Source of the DNA: Azadirachta indica
Taxonomy: Eukaryota > Streptophyta > Magnoliopsida > Sapindales > Meliaceae
Direction: 5' to 3'
Assembly: GCA_022749755.1 (NCBI GenBank)
Contig: CM040444.1
Location: 8,621,009 to 8,685,008 of the forward strand
DNA length: 64,000 bases
Shown here: in pieces, positions 24,016 through 35,657 of the stretch
Layout: the number at the start of each line of letters is the position of its first letter
How positions within the stretch are numbered: position 1 is the stretch's first letter
The notes under the pieces: model-generated
What the model saw: the letters and a program-made list of their open reading frames with translations, nothing else
Databases searched by the model: none
Told to the model about the DNA's origin: nothing
Program-made: the position numbers and the translations under genes

Positions 24016-25336
24016 TACTAATTAGAAATAGTTTAAAATTTGATGGAATTGTAATTAAAAATAATTCAGTGTTTTGGTTTATCTGTAAGAAATGTTAATG
24101 AAAATTGTATATATTTAGACTTTTATCCTTTTATCTTTTAAGTTTTTATTTTTTAATATGAATCTAATAACTATTTTATATGGCTACTTTATAGGTAAAA
24201 AATCAAACTTAATTTGAATGTTAGAAAAATAATTCAATAATATATATTATCATATTATTGGTTCTGTCCAATCTTCAAAAACTCGTTGGCAACGAAGACC
24301 TTAATATGGGTTAATTAAATAAAGCATGCTTTGCGTTCCCGCCACGAAGAGGAGGTCATTAAATATATAAATATTATTCACTTTATTTTCTTCTTTTTAC
24401 ATCTTTGAAAGTTTGACTTCATCTCTAAGCCGGCAATTAAACAAACAAGAAAAAAATAGCCGGTGAATAACTTCTTGGAATTATTGGAATGCGTTTAATA
24501 ATTTCGACGGCAGAATTCGAGGAGACTGAGTTTTTTCCAACAGTAATTTCTCCACCTCAAAGCTTCCTAGAAGATTCTCCTAGTGTACCTTTCTCTAATT
24601 ATTTAAATTGTAATTTTAAGATTATTTTTTCTTAAATCATGTGATTAAAATATTATTAATTTCTAATTAGTGCAGGTTTTTAAGCATTGACTTCTTAACT
24701 TAACCAGAAAACAGAGTTAATTTTTCACCTAACTCAGGTTTAAATCCTACTGCAACAATGCACGGAAAATAATATATTTTTACACTTGATCATTCCCTAA
24801 TTATTTAAATCTTTATCATTTTATATTTATATATTCTCCCATCATGTGCAATGTTTATTTATTTATATATTTTTGTTTAAAATCTAAATATAATTTAATT
24901 TAGTCATTCATTTATTTTATAACTTAACACTGAAAATTTGTAATTGTATTTAAATAAAAAGAAGTTAAAACTTTTAACTTAAAGCTCAATTTTAAAATTT
25001 AACTAAAATTTTTTAATTATAATAAATTAACATATATTTACAAATTTTGTTTATTTTCTAATATATAGAGTCTGTATTAATTATTTATAAAAATATGGTG
25101 GAATTAAAATTACTCATTTGTACAAAATAAACATATTATTAGGAATCATTGAGATTTATATATTCAATTTACTCATACTTTAATTCTATTTAGATTTAAA
25201 ATAAAAAAAATAATCCCTTATTATAAATGAAATGGATTTAACACCATTTTTATTAAAGAAGATTATTTAAAAACTCTTATACATTTATTATATTTAATTA
25301 TCTATTGATAATATTGAACTTTTTACCCTCTAATTC

Positions 25337-25362
25337 ATATATATATATATATATATATATAT
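25337..25362. repeat. (AT)n microsatellite
   Basis: Thirteen at dinucleotides lie within the part of copy B that is missing from copy A. Confidence 0.9.
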
Positions 25363-26587
25363 CACAATGATTCATCCTTCAATTAAATAGAGTAAGTGAG
25401 TTTAACAGTTGAATTAAGCAATTAATTGTGAATAGAAATCATAGCACTTAAGTTGTGAATTTTATTCCAATATCATTTATATCATAACCTTTTTTAATTT
25501 TTAATTTGAGTTAATAGTTACATGTTATTTTGAATTTAGGACTAATACTAAAAATTAATTAATAAATTATTTTTTTTAATATTACATATGCAATCTAACT
25601 AATATTTTACTAAATGTCTACCGAAAGTTTTGATAACATCCTAATCTAGTGTTGCCCGAATTTCTTCACTCATGTTTGGGTAATGTAACATGTGGAAAAT
25701 TAATTCTTCTTGCTAGCCGGCCAGCAGCAATCAAAGACTTGTCTCTTTAGTGAGGAGGCAGTGTCTTCTAAAAATTAGTTAATAAATTATTAATTAAAAA
25801 TATGCTCGTTATTTGGAGCTGTTCGATCTAATATCTCTTCATGTTCTTTAATTTTTTAAAAAATTAACAATGCGATAAGAATAAATAATTTTTTTTAAAG
25901 TAATTGAGTAATAATATATCAGACCAAATAGAAGGATTTTAAGCATATTCTTAAAATTAAAGCATTTGCCATACTGTATTTAGAACGTACGGCATGCAAT
26001 AATAGTCATTATACGAACAACATAAATATTAAAAATAATTTTTAAAATTGCACTTCTTGAAAACGCTAGCTATATGTAGGATGATGACAGTGGCTAGGAA
26101 GTGATTTATCATTAGGAAGATAATGATCATATTTATTTACATATCAATAAAAGTAAAGTAATAGTTGTGCACTCCGTTTGAATTTTTTTAAGTAAATTTC
26201 GACGAACGAGGTAATGTATTAAAATAGAAAAACAACAATGACGAGCACAAAAGAGCCTTGCCCTTTAAATAAACCAGAACACGAAAACAAAAGAACAAGA
26301 AAAATTGGTGCATTTGATTACGTAACATAATTTTTTTAATTCAGCGTCGCAGATAAACAATATATTTATTGATATATCAGCTTAACATCATTGTTTACAA
26401 CGACCCACAAACCAATACCCAAACTTGATTGCACAAACCCAATTCTCTTATTTGGCATCTGTGACAAACAGTCTATTTATTCGTAATTCATCTCATGATA
26501 TTGTTTGAAAATAAAAATGGAAGAAGAAAAACAAACACACAAGTGAATCGGTGGAAACTTTAAAAACTTCTGATCAACTCATAAATT

Positions 26588-27970
26588 TTACCCGTGAGGA
26601 AAGGGATCAGCTTGTTTTAAGGGACTTGGCTCCATAGAAGCAAATTCAAGAAGCTCTTTATCAAGTTGTAGCCTAGCCATATCTTCCTCGCCCAAGAACA
26701 CCCATGCTTCAATACCATTTCCCACTCTCGTATCCATGAGAGCGATCAAATTACGAAAATAAGTCAATTCAGCTACACCAAACAAACTAGCCCAATCAGG
26801 CTTTCCCCATCCGAAATCGATATCATAAAAACCAAAATTACACCAACTAGTAAATGCGATACTATCAGCTGCACCGGTAAAAGTTTCTCTTTCATATTTG
26901 ACGGCCTCAAGAAATTTGAGCAGCCCAGTATCACCTTGTAGGGTACTCACAAAATCTCCATTAAGTTTTGTTATTGCTTCCCTGAGTTGGCTTACTAAAC
27001 CAGGTAACTCTGCATCTTTATCTTTGCAGAGGGCGCATGCTCGCCATACAAAATTACCCATCTGATACTCTGAGTATGGTGGCGTGGCTTTTCGACGCAA
27101 ATTAACTGTATGGCTAAGTAAGAATGTCTTGTCATCAGTTGAACCAGATCTTACCTTTAAGGCAGTCATTATACATTTGGTAAGCAGCGCTGTTACGGCC
27201 TCAACACGTGTTGGATTTTGCACCCAGGAACTTGTCGCCTTAGCCTTGAGGTTGGCTATTGCCGAGGCATCAAATACAAATCTCCTAGTGATGAAATTGT
27301 CAAATTTCGTATACGACGTCAACACGACTGACGAGCATACTTGCCTTGGGTATGCATCATTTGGAGGAAATAAAGACGAAGAATCAAACTTGGGACGTAT
27401 TGCAGCAGCTTCATTATTCTTTTGAGCTGTCCCCGCCCAACTCTTGAGAAATGACGTAAATGCTGTTCCATCAGCTATCAAATGCGAAACCAGCACGCCA
27501 ATGGCAATACCCCCACAAGCAAATGTTGTCACTTGTACACCAGTTACATAATTTTCCGAAGATTCAGTACTGATCAGTTTTCCGCCACGAGGAACGAATT
27601 TAGCCGCCAAAACATCGTCAGGATGGTTGAGAAACTCTTTGAGAGCACTTTTAACTTGGCCTCTTACAAAATAAATCCCCTCGTCGTTGCATTCAATAGA
27701 ATCAAAGTCTTTTAATTTCCCCGCAAATTGATAAAAGAGAGATAAGGTTTCTGATAGAGATTGCTTTAGCAATTGCAATCTTATGTTGACAATATGATCA
27801 ATATCTGTTGGGGAATGGTTGGCATGTTGATCCAGGGGATAGTAGAGAAGCAGAGGATAATAGGCGGTAGGAGCATACAGATCCAAGAGAGAGAGCTCGT
27901 GGTTTCTGAGGTGATGCGGTGTTGGTGAAGAGGGTCTGATATACTCTTCAGAAATTATTTCAACCTCCAT
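26588..27970 (-). CDS. BAHD acyltransferase, vinorine synthase-like, intact single exon
   Basis: A complete 460-residue protein, the normal length for plant BAHD enzymes. These soluble enzymes transfer an acyl group from acyl-CoA to a hydroxyl or amine of a specialised metabolite such as an alkaloid, alcohol or phenolic. The catalytic motif HLIADG is at residues 163-168 (general-base His163, Asp167). The structural motif DFGWGKP is at 385-391. The N-terminus, MEVEIISEEYIRPSSPTPHH, is typical of the vinorine synthase / BAHD clade III group. There is no signal peptide. The frame is uninterrupted, and ATG at 27968-27970 starts just before a non-coding flank. It is the only surviving gene of a repeated locus: copy A keeps only its last 40 bp, and flank-like relics occur at 32.8-33.1 and 34.5-34.8 kb. 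The substrate cannot be told from sequence. Confidence 0.93.
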   Translation of the reverse strand: MEVEIISEEYIRPSSPTPHHLRNHELSLLDLYAPTAYYPLLLYYPLDQHANHSPTDIDHIVNIRLQLLKQSLSETLSLFYQFAGKLKDFDSIECNDEGIYFVRGQVKSALKEFLNHPDDVLAAKFVPRGGKLISTESSENYVTGVQVTTFACGGIAIGVLVSHLIADGTAFTSFLKSWAGTAQKNNEAAAIRPKFDSSSLFPPNDAYPRQVCSSVVLTSYTKFDNFITRRFVFDASAIANLKAKATSSWVQNPTRVEAVTALLTKCIMTALKVRSGSTDDKTFLLSHTVNLRRKATPPYSEYQMGNFVWRACALCKDKDAELPGLVSQLREAITKLNGDFVSTLQGDTGLLKFLEAVKYERETFTGAADSIAFTSWCNFGFYDIDFGWGKPDWASLFGVAELTYFRNLIALMDTRVGNGIEAWVFLGEEDMARLQLDKELLEFASMEPSPLKQADPFPHG

Positions 27971-28632
27971 TTTTATTGATTTCTATTTCCAGAGCTTCCC
28001 GTCAAAGAAGCTAGTCAGGGCCACACACATACACACTCACACGTATATGTTTGTATAATTAACCTTAAAACCATTAGCTAACAAGTGGGAATTATTCATA
28101 TATATGATCGAAAACGATCCATATTGATCCGCTGGAGACAGCTAGATTGCGTAAAGTATTTTGCATTTGTTTTTAACTTACCGGGCATTTTCATATGCCC
28201 CTGATGTTTGTAAAATTTACATATAGAGAGAAAGTTTGTTAAAAGTAACAAACTTCCCTGCATAGTAGTTCTTTCTAATTTTACTATTTGTTGACTGTAA
28301 ATAAATAGCCATTATAGTAAATCATTATATTTTATAATTTTAAAATTCAAAAAATTATGTGATTTAAGTTTTACTATACATATTAAAACTAATCCACACA
28401 AATATAGGAATTTTTTATTAAAATTAAAAAAAAAAGGCACAGTCTTAATCCTTTAACTTTCAAGTCTAATTTTACCAAAAGAATTGTAGTAGCCGTCCCT
28501 TTACCATTTGTTATGGCTACCATGCCAATCACTCACCACTATCATTGGTTCCACTAAAAATAATCATATTTTTTCATAATAAATTAGGACTTTTAAGGTA
28601 AATTATGAATCTATTATGACTTATATTACGAC
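27971..28632. other. Upstream flank of the BAHD gene
   Basis: The likely 5' UTR and promoter, with TATA-like words (ttatacaaa and catatacg on the minus strand) around 28040-28060. I cannot choose between them. From 28587 the sequence also occurs in copy A directly after its deletion point. Confidence 0.45.
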
Positions 28633-29696
28633 TAATTAGTCAAATCTTAAGAATCTTGATGTCCATTACCCAAATTATTTCAGTAGTTTGCAATTATAAT
28701 TTCTCATGAGATTCCTCGTTGTCTTCTTCCCTTCAGAGAATTTAAGTAGTCTTCAAGTTTCTTTTGTTTTAGATTTTATAATAGACTTAAATAATGCAGA
28801 TCCAAGAAATTAATCATCTTAAATTTTTTAAATATCTATTATTCACTTAATAAATATCATATTTTAATTTGCAAAATATAAAATATTATTTTAAATATTT
28901 ATAGTTGTTAGTAGTTTTATTATTCTGAAAATTAAATATAAATGTCAAAGATTTTCGTGCTGATCTGATGCGCCATTTTTTTGTTTTATCTCTTTTAACA
29001 TATATATATATATATGTACAACTATCAGAATTTTGTAAGTAAAAAATAATTGTATTCAATAGGACGAAAAATAATTATAAAAATTTCTAATTTATAAGAA
29101 TAATCTGATAAAACTAAAAACCATAATAATAAAAAAAATTAAGAATTTGATCACTTTTCATGAATAATTCGACTTATAAGAATTAATTCTTTGTAAATCA
29201 AGTTGAAATTATTACAGACATCGAAAAAAATTTCGAAGATTTTATGTTCTTCAATTTGATCGATTCTTACTCCAACTACATATTATCAGCAAATATATTA
29301 TCAAATTGTTAGGGGTCAAACGTTCATCTGTTGTTGTTGCGGCTTGATTATATATACAACACAATTATTTGGTGACAAAACTATCCACTAATTTGTTTTG
29401 TAAATCACTATGAAATTAGAAATATCCAGTCGATGCCAAATAATTAACCACATCCAAAATCATATCACAAAAACATAAATTAATTACACCCACTAAAACT
29501 ACAGAAAAATTAGTATTAGGTATCGTTAATCATGAATGAATGTATTTGGATGAGATGATTTTTCAGAAAATTCGGAGCAGCAGTTTTCAGATACAAGTAA
29601 TTGAATTAATGGGGATGCCCAATTTGACGCCAAATGTTCCTAAATTTATCTGCTAGCTGTCTAGTCTAGCTATTAATTTGTTCTGGGAGCAAGTTG

Positions 29697-30385
29697 TGTT
29701 ATGAAGAAATAAGAAAAACTAATACAAATTTAATTTTTCCTATTTATTTGAACCAAGATGAAGTAATCAAGTATATCAAAACAATAAAAATAGAAAGAAT
29801 AATTAAGTTAATAAACTCAAGAGATGCCAAATTTATGTGAAAAAACCTCCTCCTCAATGTGAGTGAGAGTAAAAAATCACGGCCGAAAAATTTTCACTAT
29901 CACCAAATAAGAAGTACTAAACTCTTCTTACAAGATTACAGTCTTAGAAACAAATAAGAATTCAATCACAAAGTGAGAGTCAAAGAAAAACCTCACCAAA
30001 TACACCAATAGATGAACACCAAAGTGAAAGAGTCAAAATAAAACTGCAGAAAAATTCTAAAAAATAGAGCTGCTGTAAACATGAATTTTGCACGTGTTAG
30101 AGAGCTCTGATGGTCAATCACACTGTCAAAATCAAGAAATATGTGTGTAGAATCTTTACGTAAAATTTGAGCCAAAATGGAATTCAAATCGCCACTCGAT
30201 CATCAGCTTGATGAAAATTGTTCAGGACCGAAATTTTTTAGAAAAGTGCCATCTTTTTGTTTTACGGCTTTCACTACCCTTCTCACACACACACCTTATA
30301 TAACCACAAAAATAACCTAAAATCCCTAACTATGTGGGTATCAAAATTGGGCCTTCTCTAAATAGGAGTGAAGTCCAACCCAACA
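29697..30385 (-). repeat. Downstream (3') LTR of the copia element
   Basis: 689 bases. The partner is 32035-32724. It begins TGTTGGGTTG and ends CATAACA on the minus strand. Small open frames inside it have no protein meaning. Confidence 0.88.
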
Positions 30386-30467
30386 AAGCTCCCCCTCACG
30401 ACTATTTGAAGAAATCTGTCATTCCAGCGATCAAACGGCAAGTCTCAAGTTTGTCCCTCGGTAATGA

Positions 30468-31990
30468 TTATGTCAACATATCAGCACTACCAAGTGACAT
30501 GGTTTTCATAAGACCACAAGCATCAAAATGCACTAAATCAAGTACCTTAGGTCTTCGAGTTAGTAAATGGATCTTGAAGGAAGCTCTGTGTTGTTTTCCT
30601 TCTAAACAATGCATACACTTCTTCAAGTGTACTTTCTTCACCCTAGGTAACACATTCTTCTTAGTTAGCTCAGTTATCCCCTTTTCACTCATATGACATA
30701 AACGATTTTGCCATAATTCAATTCTATCTTCTAACTCAGTTGTGTGCACAATATCTTTAGCAATTTTAGCTTAAGTAAGGTATAAAGAGGCATACTTCTT
30801 ACCACTAGCCATAACCATAGCACCTTTAGTGAGCTTACAATTGTCTCCTGAAAAATTGTTGTCATAGCCAGTATCACAAAGCTTACCAACAGAAAGAAGA
30901 TTAAGCCGAGTATCTGGAACATGCTTGACATGCCTGAAAACTAACATGGAACCATTAGCAGTCTTCAAGCAAACATCTTCAACACCTGCACATCGTGTTA
31001 TTCTTTCATTAGCTGTCTTGACATCTCCAAAATCACCAGCTATATAGGAGGAGAAAAAATCCCTTCTGGTTGTAATATGAATAGAGGTACCACTATCTAT
31101 CACCCAACTGGTCTTACTATGAACAAGGTTGATTGCATCATATTCTTGAACAGTCAAAATATCTTCAGGAGTAACATTAACTCTATCATCGTCACTATTA
31201 TAGTCAGTCCTCTTTTCTTTCTGTTTGCTCTCCTTATTCTCTCTTTTTCATTTGTAGCAATATTTCTTGACATGTCCTTTCTTACCATAATGATGACACT
31301 CAAGATTTTTATACCCCTTTCTTGACTTGCTTCTGCTATACTCTTTGTTACTAGAATCCCGACTCTTGCTTTTCCCCTTAGAATCTGAAACTAAAGCTTC
31401 CGACGTGAAGAGTAACCCTATGTTTTCCTTCTCATCTCTTCATTCAAAATATTATTTTTAGCAAACTCCATGGAGATAATACCATCTAGTACAGAATTAG
31501 ATAACGACACCTTGAATGTCTCCTGTAAGTCTTGTAAGGTACCAAGAAGTCATAAACCTTGAATTTCATCCTCAAAAGGGATTCCCATAGCAGCAAGTTG
31601 ATTAATAATTCCCTAAAATATATTCAAGTGATCAGTCACCAAAGTTCCATCTCTATATTTTAAGGCCATTAGCTACTTTATCAAAAACAACTTGTTATTT
31701 CCTATTTTTCTAGCATACAACTGATCCAATTTATTCCAAAGTGTCTGAGCATTTTTCTCCCCACTTATATGGTTCAACACATTATCATCAACCCACTGCC
31801 TAATGTATCCACAAACTTATCGATGCATTAAATCTCATTCTTCATCTGTTTTATGATCAGATTTTTCAGTGGCAAACACTGGTAAATAATAATCTTTGAC
31901 ATAAAGCAAATCTTCCATCTTACCTTTCCAAAGTGCATAATTGGAAACACTTAAATTCACCATTCTACTTGCATTAACCTCCATCATTCA
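30468..31990 (-). pseudogene. Copia gag-protease-integrase start, decayed and truncated
   Basis: From the minus-strand start near 31983 (MMEVNASRMVNLSVSNYALW) the gag domain runs with several stops. It passes a nucleocapsid knuckle whose second Cys is Tyr (CHHYGKKGHVKKYC, about 31290-31240). A better preserved protease region follows with the active-site triplet in WVIDSGTSIHIT (about 31100). Then comes the integrase zinc region with LWQNRLCHM and CMHCLEGKQH (30749-30468). Coding stops at the start of the integrase core. The rest of integrase, reverse transcriptase and RNase H are deleted up to the polypurine tract. It could move only if proteins came from elsewhere, and the decay makes that unlikely. 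Confidence 0.88.
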
Positions 31991-32034
31991 AAAGAAAACA
32001 ATAACTCACTAACTAAAACAGGCTCTGATATCAC

Positions 32035-32724
32035 TTTAATAGGAAGAAACAAGAGAAAGTAGTACAAATTTAATTCTTCCCACTTACTTGAACAAGATGA
32101 AGTAATCAAGTAGATCAAAACAATAAAAACAGTAAGAATAATCAAGTTAATAAATTCAAGAAACGCCAAATTTACGTGGAAAAACTTTCCCCTCAATGTG
32201 AGTAAGAGTAAAAAACCACAGTCGAAAAATTTTTATTATCACCAAATAAGAAGTACTAAACTCTTCTTACAAGATTACAGTCTTAGAAACAAATAAAAGC
32301 TCAATCACAAAGTGAGAGCCGAAAAAAAAACCTCACCAAATATACCAATAGATGAACACCAAAGTGAAAGAGTCGAAATAAGACTGCAGAAAAATTCTGA
32401 AAAATAGAGCTGCTATAAATGTGAATTTTGGATGTGCTAGAGAGCTCTGATGGTCAATCACACTGTCAGAATCAAGACTATATGTGTAGAATTTCCACGT
32501 AAAATTTGAGCCAAAATGGAGTTCAAATCGCCACCCGATCGTCAGCTTGATGAAAATTGTGCAGGACCAAAATTTTTTAGAAAAGTGTCGTCTTTCTGTT
32601 TTACGGCTTTCACTACCCTTCTCACACACACACCTTATATAGCCACAAAAATAACCTAAAATTCCTAACCATGTGAACCTAAAAATTGGGTCTTCTCTAA
32701 ATAGGAGTGAAACTCAACCCAACA
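32035..32724 (-). repeat. Upstream (5') LTR of the copia element
   Basis: Partner of 29697-30385. The terminus next to the primer site is altered (cactttaata instead of tgttatgaag). Confidence 0.85.
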
Positions 32725-33383
32725 AGTTATTTGAAACAGATTTAATATTTGCTCGTTAAGGGATGGTAGTATGTATTAATGGCTAATAAGTCATTAATTG
32801 AAAAGAGATGACCATATTTATATATTTATAGATAAAAGTAATGTAAGAGATCGATCAAGAATATATGGACATTTAATTTCACAAAACAATTCTCTTATAC
32901 AGCATCCATCGGCAAGATTTAGCCAATATATTCATTTGTAAATCACCATGACATTATTTTATTATAAGAGAAAACAAAGAAGGAAAGAAGCAACGCCCAT
33001 ACTTGATGACAGACCATAACTACAAACAATCCTTTTATTTATTTGTGAGTAGCTGTGATATTATTATTTTTCAAAACAAAAATATGCATATATAAACAAA
33101 TACCAGCTGCAAAGGTGGAGATTTTGTAGATGTTTGATCAAGGCATATATACATATATATATATATAGGTGTTTAATGAAGGAAACTTTTCCAACTTTGA
33201 AGGATTTTTATTAGTGTGTATCGTTCCTATATATCATTCTTTTGTGAAAGAAAATTTTTCTATCATCTTTGTCAAAGAAATCTTCTACCTCTGTGTTGTA
33301 GACCTCTATAAATATAATTTTCTTCAGTGTTAAGATCTTCTCTAAATGAAAAAAAAAAAAAGAATCAGAAAAGATCAACTCAA

Positions 33384-35104
33384 GATTATTAATTAGTCAA
33401 ATCTTAAGAATCTTGATGTCCATTACCCAAATTATTAACTTGTTTTTCAGTAGTTTGCTATTAATATTTTTCACGAGATTCCTCGTTGTCTTCTTCCCTT
33501 CAGATTATTATAGAAGTAATTAAGTCTTCAAGTTTCTTTTGTTTTAGATTTTCTAATAGACTTAAATAATGCATATCGTCTTAAATTTTTTAAATATTTA
33601 TTATTCGCTTAATAAATATCATTTTTTATTTGCAAAATATAAAATATATTTTTTAAATATTTATAGTTGCTAGTAGTTTTATTATTCTAAAAATTAAATA
33701 TAAATATCAAAGATTTTCGTGCTAATCTAATGCGCCATTTTTTTCTTTTATCTTTTTTAATATATATATGTGTGTGTGTACAACTATCAGAATTTTGTAA
33801 GTAAAAGACAATTGTATTCAATAAGACGAAAAATAATTATAAAAATTTCTAATTTATAAGAATAATCTGATAAAACTAAAAACCATAATAATAAAAAAAA
33901 ATTGAGAATTCGATAACTTTTCATGAATAATTCGACTTATAAGAATTAATTCTTTGTAAATCAAGTTGAAATTAATACAGACATCGAAAAAAATTTCGAA
34001 GATTTTTGTGTTCTTCAATTTGATCGATTGTTACTCCAACTACGTATTATCAGCAAATATATTATCAAATTGTTAGGGGTCAAACGTTCATCTGTTGTTG
34101 TCGAGGCTTGATTATATATATAACACAATTATTTGGTGACAAAACTATCCATTAATTTGTTTTGTAAATCACTATGAAATTGGAAATCGCCAGTCGATGC
34201 CGAATAATTAACCACATCCAAAATTATAAATTAATTACACCAACCAAAACTACAGATAAATTAGTATTAGGTGTCTTTAATCATGAATGAATGTATTTGG
34301 ATGAGAAGATTTTTCAGAAAATTCGGAGCAGCAGTTTTCAGATACAAGTAATTGAATACGCCAAATGTTCCTAAATTTATCTGCTAGCTGTCTCGTCTCG
34401 CTATTAATCTGTTCGGGGAGCAAAGTTATTTGGAACAGATTTAATATTTGCTCATTAAGGAATGATGGTATATATTAATGGCTAATAAGTCATTAATTGA
34501 AAGATAATGACCATATTTATATATTTATCAATAAAAATAATGTAACAGATCGATCAAGAATATGTGGACATTTAATTACACAAAACAATTCTCTTATTCA
34601 GCATCCATCGGCAAGATTTAACCAATACATTCATTTGTAAATCCCCATGACATTCTTTTATTATAAGAGAAAACAAAGAAGGAAAGAAGCAAACGCCCAT
34701 ACTTGATTACACACCACAACTACAAACAATCCTTTTATTTATTTGTGAATAGCTGTGATATTATTATTTTTCAAAATAAAAATATGCATGTATAAACAAA
34801 TACCAGCTGCAAAGGTGGAGATTTTGTAGATGTTTGATGAAGGCATATATATATATATATATATGCCTTGATCAAATATAGGTGTTTGATAAAGGAAACT
34901 TTTCCAACTTTGAAGGATTTTTATTTGTGTGCATCGTTCCTATGTATCATTCTTTTGTGAAAGAAAATTTTTCTATCATCTTTGTGAAAGAAATCTTCTA
35001 CCTCTGTGTTGTAGACCTCTATAAATATAATTTTCTTCAGTGCTAAGATCTTCTCTAAATGAAAAAAAAAAAAAAAGAATCAGAAAAGATCAACTCAAGA
35101 TTAT
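33384..35104. repeat. 1.7-kb tandem unit, second copy (uninterrupted)
   Basis: Matches 28633-29696 plus 32725-33383 end to end. It contains no gene. Parts at 34478-34760 resemble the 3' flank of the BAHD gene (26098-26560). Confidence 0.88.
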
Positions 35105-35657
35105 TAATTGGATTACCGGATAAAATATATGACAAGAATTACAATTAGGATCAGTCATAATTTATCTCCTTCTAGTTTGTAATTTTCCTCCATAAATAGA
35201 GGTTGTAATTGATATTCTTTGATATTATGTAAATCAATTTTAAAGAAAAAAACATATTTTCTTTTCAATTTCTAAAGTTGTACAGCTTTATTACTCAACG
35301 AAAAAGGTTAAAGAACAAGCCTTTTGCAGAATTTCTCAAAAAGTCTGCCAGCATCTCTCAATAAGTGGGTTGATTTATTATAAAATAACGACCCTCGTTA
35401 CTGGAGTTGACAACTGCCGAGCTAACTTCCAATGTGAGACTTCTATTATGAAGGTCAAAAAACAATGTACAATTGAGAATGGTTTTCAGAATTTGGGACT
35501 TGAAAAGAACCCGGAAATCTAAAACCCCTTTTCTCTTCCTCTTTTCCCGAGAGTTTCTTTTTTTTGTTTTCTATTAATAGATTTATATTCCCCGTTTTCT
35601 AGCTTGTTACAACTGTCAGTTTCCCTAACTACTGTAACAAGCCCCCTCTCGGTTTAG
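35105..35657. other. Intergenic; possible copia LTR fragment
   Basis: The stretch 35130-35300 has the wording of a copia LTR promoter region (ttgtaattttcctc, then ataaatagaggttgtaattg). No partner LTR is seen in the window. Confidence 0.4.

Larger units (their letters stand above)
22977..29345. repeat. BAHD-locus direct repeat, copy B, full version
   Basis: This is the partner of 19078-22067. It contains, in order: the copia 3' fragment and full LTR, AT-rich spacer, the 3' flank of the BAHD gene, the gene, and its upstream flank. The upstream flank from about 28633 is repeated again at 33384. Confidence 0.9.
29697..32724 (-). mobile_element. Ty1/copia LTR retrotransposon, internally deleted, minus orientation
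   Basis: Two LTRs (29697-30385 and about 32035-32724) bound 1.65 kb of internal sequence. Read on the minus strand, the element begins TGTTGGGTTG and ends CTTCATAACA. The primer site next to the upstream LTR, TGATATCAGAGCC (32021-32033), is the initiator tRNA-Met type with one change. A polypurine tract (gagggggagct) precedes the downstream LTR. The flanks agttg (29692-29696) and agtta (32725-32729) are a target duplication with one mismatch. The second tandem unit shows the uninterrupted target near 34431. Over about 220 bases the LTRs differ at about 19 positions by hand count. Confidence 0.9.
28633..33383. repeat. 1.7-kb tandem unit, first copy (interrupted by a copia element)
   Basis: Starts agtcaaatcttaagaat and ends ctcaagattattaatt. 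Without the 3.03-kb insert at 29697-32724 it is about 1.72 kb, equal to the next unit at 33384-35104. A hand comparison of about 150 bases (32730-32875 against 34437-34580) gives roughly 9 differences per 100. Confidence 0.88.

Noticed and set aside
27084..27715. Two plus-strand ORFs (113 and 77 codons)
   Set aside because: They are antisense shadows of the intact BAHD gene.
29993..32629. ORFs of 64 and 98 codons with similar peptides
   Set aside because: They lie at equivalent positions in the two copia LTRs. The shared peptide reflects LTR identity, not a gene.
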